Source: Priapulus caudatus (Eukaryota; Priapulida; Priapulimorpha; Priapulimorphida; Priapulidae). Taken from it: a stretch of DNA of 30,065 bases. This document shows, piece by piece, positions 1-11,318 of the stretch. The position numbers and the translations under genes are program-made. Position 1 is the stretch's first letter, and each line of letters opens with the position of its first letter. The notes beneath the pieces are model-generated. The model did no database searches. It had not been told where the DNA came from and saw only the letters and a program-made list of their open reading frames with translations. Location of the stretch: positions 5,349 through 35,413 of the forward strand of contig NW_014578922.1 in the NCBI RefSeq assembly GCF_000485595.1. Direction: 5' to 3'.

Positions 1-1596
1 TTTCACCTCCCTAACTTTGTACTCCCCTCCTCCGAAAGACGGGTGCTCCGGCTGGCACGTGTTAGCCCGCGCCACAACCCAGTTGAACAGCTGGCTAGAA
101 ACGACGAAATTCATATTCCGGACATACTGTACGACGTGTAGACAGAGTTTTTTCGCTAATGGTACTCGAATGTAGATACGTTACTTGCCATGGCCACCTT
201 ACGGCTAGAGTTAGCCCCCTAACTCACCTCCCCGCACCCTCTGCCCCGCCCCCTGCGTCTTTTTTGCCGGCAACTGCTCTTTTCCTTTGCGACGTAATAA
301 ACAGAAACGTTAAAGGCATGGTGTTAGCAGAACGCGTCTTTTACTCCATCCACCTTCGATCGTGTCAGAGTGATTCGACTTCAGTGTCATGCTTACACTG
401 AAATCGCAAGCAAGTTCCGTGTTCAGGAGGCGCGGCAGTTTCGCTCACTTACTATCAAGACGTGCTGTGCGCTCCGCTTTATGGTCGTGTTGTTGTCTCT
501 ACTACCTGCGAAAAGCAAACTAGAACTGAGACATAGTCAAGGAAAATTAATGTTTTAAATAATTTACCTTAAGCATCGCACAGTGAAGAACCATCTTCGT
601 CTGCTAGGTTCTAAGACTGGCACCCTGTCTCCTAGTGGTCTCGTACACGGGCCAGCACCAGGCCGAGAGTCCAGCGCCCATTCTAATTTTAAAGTAATTT
701 ACGGGATGTGTAGCGGCTGGCGACATCTAACAGGGGTGGCCACGACATAGCTGTTCACGCGGTCTACATTTATTTAATCAACGTATAAGTTAAGAGTTTA
801 TTTTGTGAAAAACCACTGTTTCTATTTGATGGTTCGTAATAAGTGTCTACTTTTTCAAAAAAAGGTAACGTATCAAATCGCGGAGATTTTAATGCGCTGC
901 TAAATTCGCTGTGTCGCCAGAAGACCCCGATGAGCAGGTTGCTCGAGATTTGTTCAGTGTCACGAAATATCATATCGTTGAGTGAATACGATTGATTCGA
1001 ATGTCTCTGTGAACGTAGTCGTAGTAGCTGCGTTACCTGCTCGCCAGTGTGTCGTGTGTTAATTAATAAATTAATTTATGTAATTTTATTGATGTGCGAA
1101 ACTCTGGTGTGCGTGCCGGATAAAGATATCCTTGTATGGCCGTCCGATATGCTTCCGATCACTGCACTATGGGATACATCCAGGAAACTCCAGGCCGTGT
1201 TTCCATTGTCACTCACAGCAAAATGTAGTGTAAACTACGTTTTAACGTTAACCCTTCCATTTTCCAGGAACAGTGCAATACGACGTGGTAGTAGTTAGTC
1301 GTTAGAAGGGAGTCTCGCGCTGTCAGTTCGCTGAAGTTTTCTAAGCCCCAACAAATTTGCTAGTATAATTTGACACGCCCTTCGCGGCGTGCCCGTGCTA
1401 CGTCGCAAATCTTGACGTGAACGCCATTGTTCCCGATTGTTTCGTGTATAGCGCAGCGACGTAACGCTCATCTCCCGTCTCAGTCTCCCTCGCCGACTCC
1501 TAATCGCCAGCCGGACGTGTCTAAATTCGATGGTCTAGTATCCGACCATCCTCCACGCCTGTCGCAAGAATCGTCCGTCGTCCCCGCACCAGCGCC

Positions 1597-3881
1597 ATTC
1601 CTCCCCGCGCCGCAATCCGCAGCCCTCCTCCTCATCGTCTCTGCGTGTCATCATGAAGCCGAGACACAGGACCGGGTTAATGCTACGTCCCACTGGGGTA
1701 CCAAAACAGCTCCGTCAAGCCCTTGGTTGCGGTTGCAAGGTCGACGCCCCGATTAAGAGGTCAAGGCCGTGAAGATGTCTAGCTTCGCGCAGGGACGCAT
1801 GCTTCCGCTACGACTACTACTCGCTGGTGCCGTTCTGGCCGGCCGCGGCGGCGACCGTTCTCGTAGCAAGAACGGAGAACCTCTGGAGGTGGCTGCTGCG
1901 GCGACGCGGATCGTCAACACGCCGTAATCGAGAACGCATGAACGCGGACAGCGCGGCTGCCGCGTGCCTGTCTGTGCACCGCGCCGAGCGACGCGGTCGT
2001 GAGTCAGGAGCGGGCAGTCGCGCGCCAGTGCGCGCCGCGTCATAGGAGCAGTACGTCGTGCAAGCTGTCTCATAGACAACTCTGCCGTGCGCTGACCGAT
2101 TTCGAGATGCGAGACACGGGAGAGACCGCAGTACGAGGATTAAATAATTCCGGGTTTGTTTATGTTGCCGACAATTTTTCGCACGCGAAAGAACAAAAAT
2201 CTTTTAGTTCCCACGTTCTTGAAGTCGTGCCACGTTACATTAATCTGACGAATCAATGAAGGGCTTTCGCTAATTGGCCCGCGGCACGGCAAGAATGCAT
2301 ACCGCCACACACCGCCGCCTTCTAACGCACTTCTCTCTTACTCAGCCTCTGCAGCCGACTCACGGGCTATCTTTCCCAATTGCTTTATGGCAGGTCGGGC
2401 TATCGCCTTGGATTTCTTCGAGAACGGCGAAGGCCTACCTGAACAATCCCTCTGTCGTTCCAACTCAAGTACCACACGGACGACGAGTCACTACGCGTCG
2501 TTGGAGTTTTGAAGTCATTCCGACGAGCAATCGCTTTCGGCGGAGCTGAAAGGTCGACGTGCGACCGTCGGCAGTGCACATCGACCCCTGCCAACCGGAA
2601 GTACCGTCTGCCAGGAGGTGATACGCGGGGGGAGACGCACGTGCTGTTCACGTACGATCGTGAAGTTGGGTCGCGTCTGCAGCTGCGCTGTGGCGTCGCG
2701 TTGGGACAGATTCTCGCAATGTCAGACCGTACAGATCCACTGTTCAGCTATCGTCAACGTCTCTCTGTCGTCGTCTCCTTCGCTTCGGGATCCTGACGGT
2801 GATCATCGTCCGCAACGAGCGCTGCGCCGCGACATTCGCCAAAGTAACAACGCGCGACGACGACATCGTGACGACACGCTCGAGGAGACCGGATGGAAGC
2901 TCCCGTCCACGGCGAGCGTCGTTCCGTCCGCCTCCTCATGTCCGACTGTTTCTGCCCTCGTCGGATCTGGGATCCAGATCTTCTGATGGTCGTTGATCAC
3001 GATCATGTTGCGCCGATGCTCGGGACCTGTCTGCCGTCTGCGGCGCGTTGCGTGCGGCCTTGATGACCGGCCGCGCATCTTCCTTTAGAACGTCTTCATG
3101 GGCGTCGTCGCCGGATACTTCTCCGCGCGGTTCTTCTACAAGACGCTGCGGTGACCACTCGTGCGACGCGCGTCCGCTCTCTCAGACGGCGCTCCTCTAC
3201 CCGCCGTGTCCTCGGGACGGGATTCTTCCTGATTTCTTCTATCTGGGGGAAGCGGTCCCGTCGAGCGGTGCGCGTTCACAACGGATGATTGGCGCTCGTC
3301 TGCCTCCTGTTGTCGTCGGTTCTCCCAGCTGACCTTTGTCGATACTTCTTCGGGTTCCGGGAAGACCCCATATGAAACACCGTGAGCACGAATCCAGATC
3401 TCCGCGGCAGTTCGCGGAAGGGTCGTGGTACATGAAACCCATTCTGAGCAACGCTCATGGCCGGGGTTCTGAGGCCGTTCGGAGCGATGTCATCGAATCT
3501 TTCTTCGTGCTTCAGCGCCATCTGGATGAACGCAGTTCTACTACCTGTTTGATTCCTCTTCCTGTCCTTTCGTCATCCTCGATCGTCTCCTGCTCTCAGA
3601 TCTCATCGTCATGTCTACTTCCAGCTTGCGCGTGAGGACTACCTCTGGTGGTGGCGTTCGTTTCGTCGTCAGCGCGGTAGCGCCCTCTACTGTTCGCCTA
3701 CTCGCTGGTTCTAACTTTGCGAACAAGCTGGTCAGACAGCGAGTTTTGTTCCGACGCTGCTCTACTTCGCTACATCGTTCCTTATGGGTCTCCGTTCTAA
3801 TCTTGCTGACGGGAACGTGGGGTTTCTACGCGCCTCTTCTTCATACGGACGCATCTATGCAGCCGTCAAGATCGATCTAAT
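1597..3881 (+). pseudogene. Broken TM9SF4 copy (inverted duplicate)
   Basis: This is the plus-strand counterpart of the intact minus-strand gene at 8041-10178. The start codon position reads ATT (1597-1599) instead of ATG. The exon 1 equivalent runs to about 2140, and an intron of nearly the same length as in the intact copy (about 250 bp) follows to about 2392. The exon 2 equivalent ends at 3881, just after the counterpart of the KID-stop end. Recognisable fragments include FEMRDTGET, but they fall in different frames because of frequent small insertions and deletions, so no long reading frame survives. Retention of the intron rules out a processed pseudogene. Either this is a segmental inverted duplicate that has decayed, or it is the same locus represented by uncorrected long-read sequence. 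I favour the second. Confidence 0.8.
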
Positions 3882-3884
3882 CCG

Positions 3885-4250
3885 CATCGCGGTGTACTCG
3901 CAGGCGCCGAGGCGAGACAAGTGGAGAAGGCAGTGAGGCGAGTTGAGACATGCGAGACAGACTGGTTAGTTGAGGCGAGGCAGCGAGGTCTGGTGAGTAC
4001 AGTGAGAGACAATGGTGGAGATGAGACACTATGGGGGCAATGGTGAGACGGTGCGGCAAAGTCAATGGTGAGGTGAGCGAAAGTAAGGCCGTGTTAAGGC
4101 CAGTGAGGCGAGTTGAGACAGTTGCAAGACAGATGGCGAGGCAGGCGAGGTGAGTGCGCGAGACATTGAAGCGCGAGGCAAGCGCGCAACAGTGGCGAGG
4201 CGAGACAATCGGCGAGGCCGTGTATGGCAAGAAATTGTGAGATCAGTCAT
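3885..4250. repeat. GGCGAGG/GAGACA minisatellite, left-arm copy
   Basis: Loose repeats of gaggcgagttgagaca and related 15-25 bp units immediately follow the TM9SF4-like copy. It is the inverted counterpart of the array at about 7505-8036. No coding content is seen. Confidence 0.7.
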
Positions 4251-4295
4251 CCATGAAGAAGGCACGAGAGAGCATGCTAGGAACGGCAGCGAGTG

Positions 4296-4373
4296 AGCCG
4301 AGGAGAGAGAGAGAGAGAGAGAGAAGAAGAGAGAGAGAGAGAGAAGAGACAGAGAGAGAGAGAGAGAGAGAGC
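4296..4373. repeat. (GA)n microsatellite
   Basis: Nearly pure GA dinucleotides with AGA interruptions. This corresponds to the CT run at 7577-7627 in the opposite arm but is longer. Confidence 0.85.
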
Positions 4374-4539
4374 AAAGCCGAGACAATGGTGACAACCGAA
4401 CAATGGTGAAGTGAGGCACCCGAACGTATGCATGGTAAGGACTGAAACAACGGCAAGACAGGAGGCTGATAGCGAAAAGAAGATAGTCTCCGCTATTTTT
4501 CTGCATGCTGGTCGCGAGTGATGTTCCGTTGTTTTTTGT

Positions 4540-4633
4540 ACTGTGCGAGGAAGGAGGATCTGCCGCCATGCGTCGGCTGCTGGGGGAGTGGTGCATGCGT
4601 GCATATGACTTTTATGGATGAGTTGATGCAGGT
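4540..4633. other. Unique spacer between inner arm end and triplet array
   Basis: Short non-repetitive stretch with no recognisable exon. Confidence 0.4.
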
Positions 4634-5220
4634 GTGGTGTGGTGCTCGCTGCGCTGCTGCTGCTGCTAAGGTCGTGGTGGTGGTAGTGATGCTGCTGCTG
4701 GCTGGTCGGTGTGGTAAGTGATTGCTGCTGCCCTGCTGCTGCTGCTACAGTGGGGTGGTAGTGATTGCTGCCTGCTGCTGCTGCCTGCTGGTGGTGGTGG
4801 TGCTCGCTGCTGCTGCCGGTGGTGTGTAGTGATGCTGCTTGCTGGCTTAGTGGTGGTGGTGAGTGATGCTGGCTGCTTCTGCTGGCTGCTTGCTGCAGGT
4901 GGTTGGTGGTTGAGTAGCTGGCTGCTACTGCTGCTGCTGCTAACAGGTGCTGGGGTAGTGTATGCTGCTGCTCGCTGCTGCTGCTGTGGTTGGTGTAGTG
5001 ATGCGCTGCTGCTGCTGCTACAGGTGGTGGTGTGGTAGTGCAATACTGCTGCTGCTGCTTAACGCTGCTGCTACAAGTGGTGGTGGTTTGTGGTGGCGGT
5101 GCTGCTGCTGTCTGCAGGTAGTGGTGGTGCCTGCTTGCTGCTGCAGGTAGTAGTAGTGCTACTGCTGCTGCAGGTAGGTCATTGTAGTGGTGGTACTGCT
5201 GCTGCTAGGTTCAGGTTGTT
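4634..5220. repeat. Degenerate GCT/GGT triplet-repeat tract
   Basis: Nearly 600 bp of mixed GCTGCTGCT and GGTGGTGGT with frequent frame slips. The open frames across it on both strands are poly-Leu, poly-Val, poly-Ser or Gln-rich artefacts. The irregular slips resemble uncorrected single-molecule read errors in a simple repeat. Confidence 0.85.
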
Positions 5221-5224
5221 GCTA

Positions 5225-6130
5225 CTACTGCTTGTCAGTGTATGTGTGTGTAGAAGCAACACATGTCGTTGTGGTGTGTATAGCACATATTATATGTGTG
5301 GCTATCGTGTTGTTGGGTACCATATACTGCTGTGGTACGTGATGTGCTGGTACAGCATATTACTGTGTGATCATGTGTGGTGGTAGCACATATACATTGT
5401 CGTAGCGTGTGTGTGGTACACATATTACGTGTGTGGTACGTGTGTGTGGTACACATATACATGTGTGGTACGTGTGTGTGGTACACATATACATGTGTGG
5501 TACGTGTGTGTGGTACACATATACATGTGTGGTAGAGAAGTGTGTGTACACTATTACAGTCGTGGGTACGTGTGTGCTGGTACACATGTACATCGTGTGG
5601 TAGCCGTGTGTGGAGCGTGTGTTTACACATGTATGTGACGTGTACGTGTGTGGTACACCATATACATGTGTGGTACACGTGTGTGGACACATAGTACATG
5701 TGTGGTAGCTGTGTTGTGGTACACATATACAGGTGTGGTCACGTGTGCGTGGGTACACATGTACATGTGTGTAGACGTGTGTGTACACATATAGCGCTGT
5801 GTGTACGTGTGTGTGGTACACATGTACATGTGTGGTAGTACGTGTGTGTCGGTAACACAGCAAGGCAATACATGTGTGGTTCGTGTTGTGATAGCACATA
5901 ATACAGGTGTGGTACGTGTGGTGTGGTGACACATATACATGTTGTGGTACGTTGTGTTTAGCACATGTAAGAGCGGGTACGTGTGTGGACACATGTACAT
6001 GTGTGGTGACATGTGTGTGATATCACGATACAGTGTGGTACGCTGTGTGTGGTAACACATAGTACATGTGTGGGTTACACATGATACATGTTGGTACGTG
6101 TGTGGTGCACATGTTTCATGTAACTTCAAC
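5225..6130. repeat. GT-rich satellite, 32-bp unit (TGTGTGGTACACATATACATG)
   Basis: About 0.9 kb of tandem units containing ggtacacatatacatgtgtg. In the best-preserved part, ggtaca starts at 5415, 5448, 5480 and 5512, giving 33-, 32- and 32-bp spacing. Each unit is close to a palindrome (cacatatacatgtg). Later copies carry many single-base insertions and losses. Long histidine/threonine-rich frames on both strands here are repeat artefacts. Confidence 0.85.
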
Positions 6131-6365
6131 ATGGTATGAAGCACTATGGTTGGTTGTCGAGGAGGGCCTGTGCTATACGTCGTTGGAGCCAGCGCGCTAG
6201 AAATAGATCTGGCAATTGAAGCAAAGTGCGTGCATGTGTGTGTATATGCATGCGCGCGTGCGTTTGCGTTTGTGCGTGCACGCGTGTGTGTGTGCCTTTG
6301 TGCGTGTGCGTGCGTGATTAGAGACCAGCGATTCATGTACGCACGCGGCTCCCATCTGCTTTCAG

Positions 6366-6610
6366 ACGCCGCATCCACCGACGACAATAATCTGACATCG
6401 CAGCTCGACACGATGTCAATCCGTGACGCGGTGGCGCCCCCTGTGATCGTCGAGCAGCCTCGCGACGAGACGGCTCCCGTCGGTGGCGCCACCACGTTCG
6501 TCTGCAGGGCGGCGGACGACGGCGTTGCCACGGCGACGGTCTACCAGTGGTACAAGCTGCGTGCGAGCAACTGCGTGGCGTTATACGCGGAGACGAAACC
6601 AACACTCAAG
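6366..6610 (+). CDS. Internal exon encoding first half of an Ig domain (probable MALT1 Ig1)
   Basis: The acceptor is TCTGCTTTCAG (ending 6365) and the donor is AAG|GTCTGT (GT at 6611). The exon begins with two bases completing a codon and ends in phase 0. The peptide contains PPVIVEQPRDETAPVGG, then the Ig B-strand cysteine in FVCRA and the C-strand tryptophan in YQWYKL. It stops before the second Ig cysteine, so another exon is needed. It resembles the Ig exons at 13510 onward (FQLQCQAAG, YRWFQL), and MALT1 carries two Ig domains before its caspase domain, so I assign it to the same gene. The completing exon was not found between 6611 and 13509, and the phases (0, then an exon needing two bases) do not match directly. 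Any other intracellular Ig-domain protein remains possible. Confidence 0.6.
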
Positions 6611-6679
6611 GTCTGTGTGTCTGTCGTCTGTGGTTACGCACACGTGCTGCCCCTGCACTTCAAATTTTCAATTATTATC

Positions 6680-6931
6680 ATTATCATTTATCATTATCAT
6701 TATCATTATCATTATCATTATCATTATCATTATCATTATCATTATCATTATCATTATCATTATCACTATCATTATCATTATCATTATCATTATCATTATC
6801 ATTATCATTATCATTATCATTATCACTATCATTATCATTATCATTATCATTATCATTATCATTATCATTATCATTATCATTATCATTATCATTATCATTA
6901 TCATTATCATTATCATTATCATTATCATTAT
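6680..6931. repeat. (TATCAT)n hexamer microsatellite with 60-bp higher-order period
   Basis: About 250 bp of TATCAT. Bases 6721-6780 and 6781-6840 are identical, each with one TATCAC variant at the same offset, showing a recent 60-bp (ten-unit) duplication. It is open in several frames (poly-Ile, Tyr-His, Ser-Leu) but is not coding. Confidence 0.95.
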
Positions 6932-7420
6932 ATTATTTATTATTAACCTAAACTTTTAACCATAAGTTGTTCATAATATGAACTCCCTGGAATTTTTTTT
7001 AAATGCTTTAATTTAGGAAATAAGTTGAAAAGATGTACAAAAATTTGTAGTGAATTTCTAAACGCAACAATTTCGTAAACTAAGAGCCATCTCTTACATA
7101 AAATATAATATTTAAAAAAAATTCCAGGAACGCTTTTTTCCTTTGATATGTTAGCATTGAAACAAAAAATGTTGGAATCGGAGTTGCGAGTTTTGAGAAA
7201 TAGCGCTTGAAAAATCACCTACTTTAGCATTTTTAACAACCGAGATATCAGCACTTTTCTAAATTTCCCATCATTGAATGCTTGTGTTAAGAATTGACTA
7301 ATGCGGGGATTTGGAACTGTTTGGGAGGCTACATACATAATTTCTACGTGTACATAGCTGCCCATGGCTGCGATCTATCAAATAAAGCGGGTATTGAAAT
7401 TTCGACGGAAATTCACCTCC
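6932..7420. other. AT-rich non-coding stretch
   Basis: No exon with convincing splice sites or a recognisable family was seen. A minus-strand open frame at 6943-7218 is low-complexity and AT-driven. Confidence 0.5.
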
Positions 7421-7504
7421 CAAAAAAAACAACGGAACATCACTCGCGACGGATGAGACGAAATAGCGGAGGACTTCTTCTTTTCGCTATCGCTCCTGTC
7501 TTGC

Positions 7505-8036
7505 CGTTGTTTCGTCTTACCATGCATCGTCTTGCCTCACTTCACCATTGTCTTGTCTCACGATTGTCTCGCTTTGCTCTCTCTCTCTCTCTGTCTCTCT
7601 CTCTCTCTCTCTCGCTCTCTCTCTCACTCCTGCCTTCCCTAGCTGCTCTCTCGCTCATTCTTCATGATGACTGTCTCACAATTTTCTTGCCATACACGGT
7701 CTCGCCATTGTCTCGCCTCGTCTCACCTCACCTCGCCTCGCCACTGTTGCGGCTTGCCTTGCCTCAATGTCTCACCTCACCTCGCTGCCTCGCCATTGTC
7801 TCGCAACTGTCTCAACTCGCCTCACTGGCTAACCACTGCCTTACTTCGCCTCACCTCACCATTGTCTTGCCGCACCGTCTCACCATTGCCCCATAGTGTC
7901 TCATCTCACCATTGTCTCTCAACTGTCTCACCAGACCTCGCTGCCTCGCCTCACCTAACCATTGTCTCGCCAATGTCTCAACTCGCCTCACTGCCTTGCC
8001 ATTGTCTCGCCTCGCGCTGCGGCGTCGCTGCGATGA
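7505..8036. repeat. CTCGCCTCACCATTGTCTCGC minisatellite and CT run, 3' of TM9SF4
   Basis: Imperfect 15-30 bp units built from TCTCACCTCGCC, CCATTGTCTCGCC and CTCAACTCGCC, with a CT microsatellite at 7577-7627. It abuts the TM9SF4 stop codon at 8041-8043, so part of it may be 3' untranslated sequence. No AATAAA on the minus strand was noticed in it. Confidence 0.75.
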
Positions 8037-8040
8037 CGGA

Positions 8041-10178
8041 TTAGTCGATCTTGACGGCTGCATAGATGCGTCGTATGAAGAAGTAGGCTGCGTAGAACCC
8101 CACGGTTCCCGTCAGCAAGAAGAACGAGAACACCATAAGGAACGTGTAGCCGAAGTAGAGCAGCGTCGGAACAAACTCGCTGATCTGCAGCTTGTTCGCG
8201 AAGTAGAACACCGAGTAGGCGAACACGTAGAGGGCGCTACCGCCGCTGACGACGAAGGAACGCCACCACCAGTGGTAGTCCTCCGCGCAAAGCTGGAAGT
8301 AGACCATGACGATGGAGATCTGAGAGCAGGAGACGACGAGGATGACGAAGACCAGGAAGAGGAATCCGAACAGGTAGTAGAACTGGTTCTCCCAGATGGC
8401 GCTGAACACGAAGAAAAGTTCGATGAACATCGCTCCGAACGGCAGAACCCCGGCCATGAGCGTGCTCAGAATGGGGTTCATGTACCACGGACCTTCCGGA
8501 ACCTGCCGCGGGATCTGGTTCGTCCTCACGGGGTGTTCGTACGGGGTCTTCCGGAACCCGAAGAAGTATCCGACGAAGGTCAGCGGGAGACCGACGAACA
8601 ACAGGAGGCAGACGAGCGCAATCATCGTTGTGAACGGCACCGCTCCGGACGACCGCTTCCCCCAGATGAAGAAATTCAAAAAGAATCCCGTCCCGAGGAC
8701 GACGGCGGGATAGAGGAGCGCCGTCTGGAGAGCGGCGCGCTTCCACATTGTCCCCCGCAGCGTCTTGTAGAGCCGCGCGGAGAAGTATCCGGCGACGACG
8801 CCCATGAAGACGTAAAGGAAGATGGCGGCGGTCATCAACGCGCCGCGCGACGACGGCGACAGCGTACCCAGCATCGCGAACATGATCGTGATCAGCGACA
8901 TCAGGAAGATCTGGATCCCGGATCCGACGAGGGCTGAGAACAGCTTCGGATGAGGAGGCGGACGGAAGACGTCGCCGTGGACGAGCTTCCATCCGGTCTC
9001 CTCGAGCGTGTCGTCAACGATGTCGTCGTCGCGGTTGTACTTGGCGATGTCGCGGCGCAGCGTGCGGACGATGATCATCGTCAGGATCCCCGAGAGGAAG
9101 AAGACGACGACGAGAGAGTTGACGATGCTGAACCAGTGGATCTGTACGTCTGACATTGCGAGGTAAGTGTCCCAACGCGACGCCCAGCGCAGCTGCGACG
9201 ACGACCACTTCACGTCGTACGTGAACAGCACGTGCGTCTCCCCCGCCGCGTTCACCTCCTGCGGACGGTACTTCCGGTTGGCGGGGTCGAGCTGACACTG
9301 CGAGGTCGCGCGGTCGACCTTCAGCTCGCCGAAAGCGATGCTCTTCGGAATGACTTCAAATCCAACGACGCGATAGGTTGACTCGTCGTCCGTGTGGTAC
9401 TTGAGTTGGAACGACAGGTGATTGTTCAGGTAGGCCTTGCCGTTCTCGAAGAATCCAAGGCGATAGCCGACCTGCAATAAAGCGATTGGGGAAAGTTAGC
9501 CGTGATGTCGGCTGCAGAGGGGAGTGAGAGAGAAGTGCGTTAGAAGGCGGCGGTGTTGGCGGATGCATTTTGCCGTGCCGCGGGCCAATTAGCGAATGCT
9601 TCATTGATTCGTCAGAATTAATGTAACGTGGACGACTTCAAGAACGGGGAACTAAAAGATTTTGTTCTTTCGAGGCGAAAATTGTCGGCAACATAAACAA
9701 ACCCTAATTAATTTAATACCTCGTACTGCGTCTCTCCCGTGTCTCGCATCTCGAATCGCGTCGCGCACGGCAGGTTGTCTATGAGCAGCTGCACGACGTA
9801 CTGCTCCTTGACGCGGCGCGCGACGAGCGCCGACTCCCGCTCCTGCATCACGACCGCGTCGCCGGGCGCGTTGCACAGCACGCGGCAGCCGGCGTCCGCA
9901 TTCATGCGGATCTCGTACGGCGTGTTGACGATGCGGTCGCCGCGCAGCACCTCGCCGAGGTTCTCCGTCTTGTAGAGAACGTCGCCGCGCGGCCGGCAGA
10001 ACGGCAGCGAGTAGTAGTCGTAGGGAAGCTGCGTGCGCGAGCTAGACATCTTCACGGCCTTGACCTCTATCGGGGCGTCGACCTTGAACTCGACGGGCGC
10101 GACCCCGGGGACGTAGAACGCCGTCGCCGGCGATGACACGCAGACGATGAGGAGGAGGGCTGCGGCGCGGGGAGACAT
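8041..10178 (-). CDS. TM9SF4: TM9SF4-type nonaspanin (transmembrane 9 superfamily)
   Basis: Multi-pass Golgi/endosomal membrane protein. In other animals TM9SF proteins help sort glycine-rich transmembrane proteins and support adhesion and phagocytosis. Coding exons: 10178-9720 (start ATG to GAG|GTATTA, phase 0) and 9471-8041 (acceptor TTATTGCAG), 630 codons including TAA, near the roughly 640-residue family size. The start was chosen because [20 protein letters not shown] is a clean signal peptide; an upstream in-frame Met lies in basic, unconserved sequence. The luminal domain has [25 protein letters not shown] and [14 protein letters not shown]. Exon 2 has [20 protein letters not shown], nine hydrophobic segments, [11 protein letters not shown] and [18 protein letters not shown]. 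It ends in KID, the KxD COPI-binding Golgi-retention tail known in this family. It lies antisense inside the probable MALT1 intron and has a broken inverted copy at 1597-3881. TM9SF4 is preferred over TM9SF2 on N-terminal resemblance. Confidence 0.93.
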
Positions 10179-11318
10179 GGCGCGGGGTTGCCGGGGACAA
10201 CGACGACGGTGATTGTCGGTGAATCGAAAGAACGTCGGTGAGCGATAGAGTCGGGATGGAGACGGAGACGGGAGATGAGGTAACGTCGCTGCTATACGAA
10301 ACAATCGGAACAATCGGCGTTCACGTCAAGGATTTGCGACGTAGCACGGACTCGCGTCGTGCAAATTTACTGCCGAATTTGTTGGGGTGAAAACTCAGCA
10401 CTGACAGCGCAGACTCGCCTCTACGACTAACTACTCCCACGTCGTTGTCACTGTTCCTGGAAAATGGAAGGGTTAACGTTAAAACGTTTTTACCACTACA
10501 TTTTGCTGTGAGTGAGAATGGAAACCCGGCCAGTACTATTATTTGAGTGAGTCAGCATTCGGCTACAGTATCTATCACGGCACGCAGGTATCGACATAAA
10601 TAAAATTATAAATTAATTTATTAAACACACGCACTGACGCAGCGAGTTCACAGAAATTCAGAATCAATCGTCGTCAACATTGATATTCGTGACAGTGACA
10701 ACTCTCGAGCAACTGCTCATCGTTTTGGCGACACGCGAATAGACGCATTAAAATCTCGCGTTGATACATTACCTTTTTTTGAAAAGTGACACTTATTACG
10801 CCATCAAATAAACATCTTTTTCACAAAAATAAACTTTACTTATTTGATTAAATAAGTGAACAGCTATGTCGTGGCACCTGTTAGATGTCGCTACCGCTCA
10901 CATCTTTAAAATAGACTGGTGCGCTGACTCTCGGCCTGTCCTGGCCCGTGTAGAGACCACTAGAGACAGGGTGCCAGTCTTAACCTAGCAGACGAAGATT
11001 GTTTTTCACCCTAAACATTTAAAACATTAATTTTCCAGATATGTTCAGTAATAGTTTCTTTTCGCGATGCGTCTTGAAGTAGTTAGCGAACTGCCGGCTC
11101 TTGACACGAACTTGTTCGATCTTCAGTGTAAGCATGAACTGAGTCGAATCATTGACACGATCGAAGGTGGATGGAAAACGCTTCTGCTACACATGCCTGC
11201 GTCTGTTCGCGGCTACTATACGTAAGCGTCATTAATAACATTATTAGTATTACAAATTGCAATACAATATTCGAATATGAATTTCGTCGTTTCTAAGCAG
11301 CTGTACTGGGTTGTGTGT
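10179..11318 (-). promoter_or_regulatory. Upstream region of TM9SF4
   Basis: About 1.1 kb upstream of the TM9SF4 start, duplicated in the left arm. The first 150 bp or so are GC-rich, as expected of a 5' untranslated region and promoter; the rest is AT-richer. No TATA box or other defined element is claimed. No other gene was seen. Confidence 0.4.

Larger units (their letters stand above)
70..4539 (+). repeat. Left arm of giant inverted repeat (degraded copy of TM9SF4 locus)
   Basis: The reverse complement of this arm aligns collinearly with about 7421-11318. The outer ends pair as cacaaccc (73-80) with gggttgtg (11308-11315). The inner ends pair as gtcgcgagtgatgttccgtt (4511-4530) with its complement near 7431-7450. 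The arm contains the promoter side, both TM9SF4 exons, the intron, the 3' CTCGCC minisatellite and the GA run, all in order. It is about 570 bp longer than the right arm. Part of that is unalignable sequence near 140-330, and the rest is mostly many 1-3 base insertions. Divergence looks similar in coding and non-coding parts. Confidence 0.85.
7421..11318 (-). repeat. Right arm of giant inverted repeat (intact TM9SF4 locus)
   Basis: This is the clean partner of 70-4539. Reading frame, splice sites and flanks are all intact, so this arm represents either the source copy or the correctly assembled one. It covers the 3' minisatellite, both coding exons and about 1.1 kb upstream of the start codon. 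Confidence 0.85.

Noticed and set aside
4062-5150. Open frames rich in Leu/Ser or Gln/Ser
   Set aside because: Produced by GA and GCT/GGT simple repeats; frames exist on both strands.
5410-5545. Possible CRISPR-like array of 32-bp repeats
   Set aside because: Units are contiguous tandem repeats with no unique spacers, in a eukaryotic genome.
5235-6531. Long minus-strand frames rich in His/Thr/Tyr/Val
   Set aside because: They are translations of the degenerate GT-rich 32-bp satellite; repeated VPHMYMCTT-like peptide is a repeat artefact.
6483-6959. Poly-Ile, Ser-Leu and Tyr-His frames
   Set aside because: All come from the TATCAT microsatellite; only the part before 6611 is exon, in a single frame.
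7912-9298. Long plus-strand and alternative minus-strand frames over TM9SF4 exon 2
   Set aside because: Shadow frames of a GC-rich coding exon; charged, low-complexity peptides with no family resemblance.
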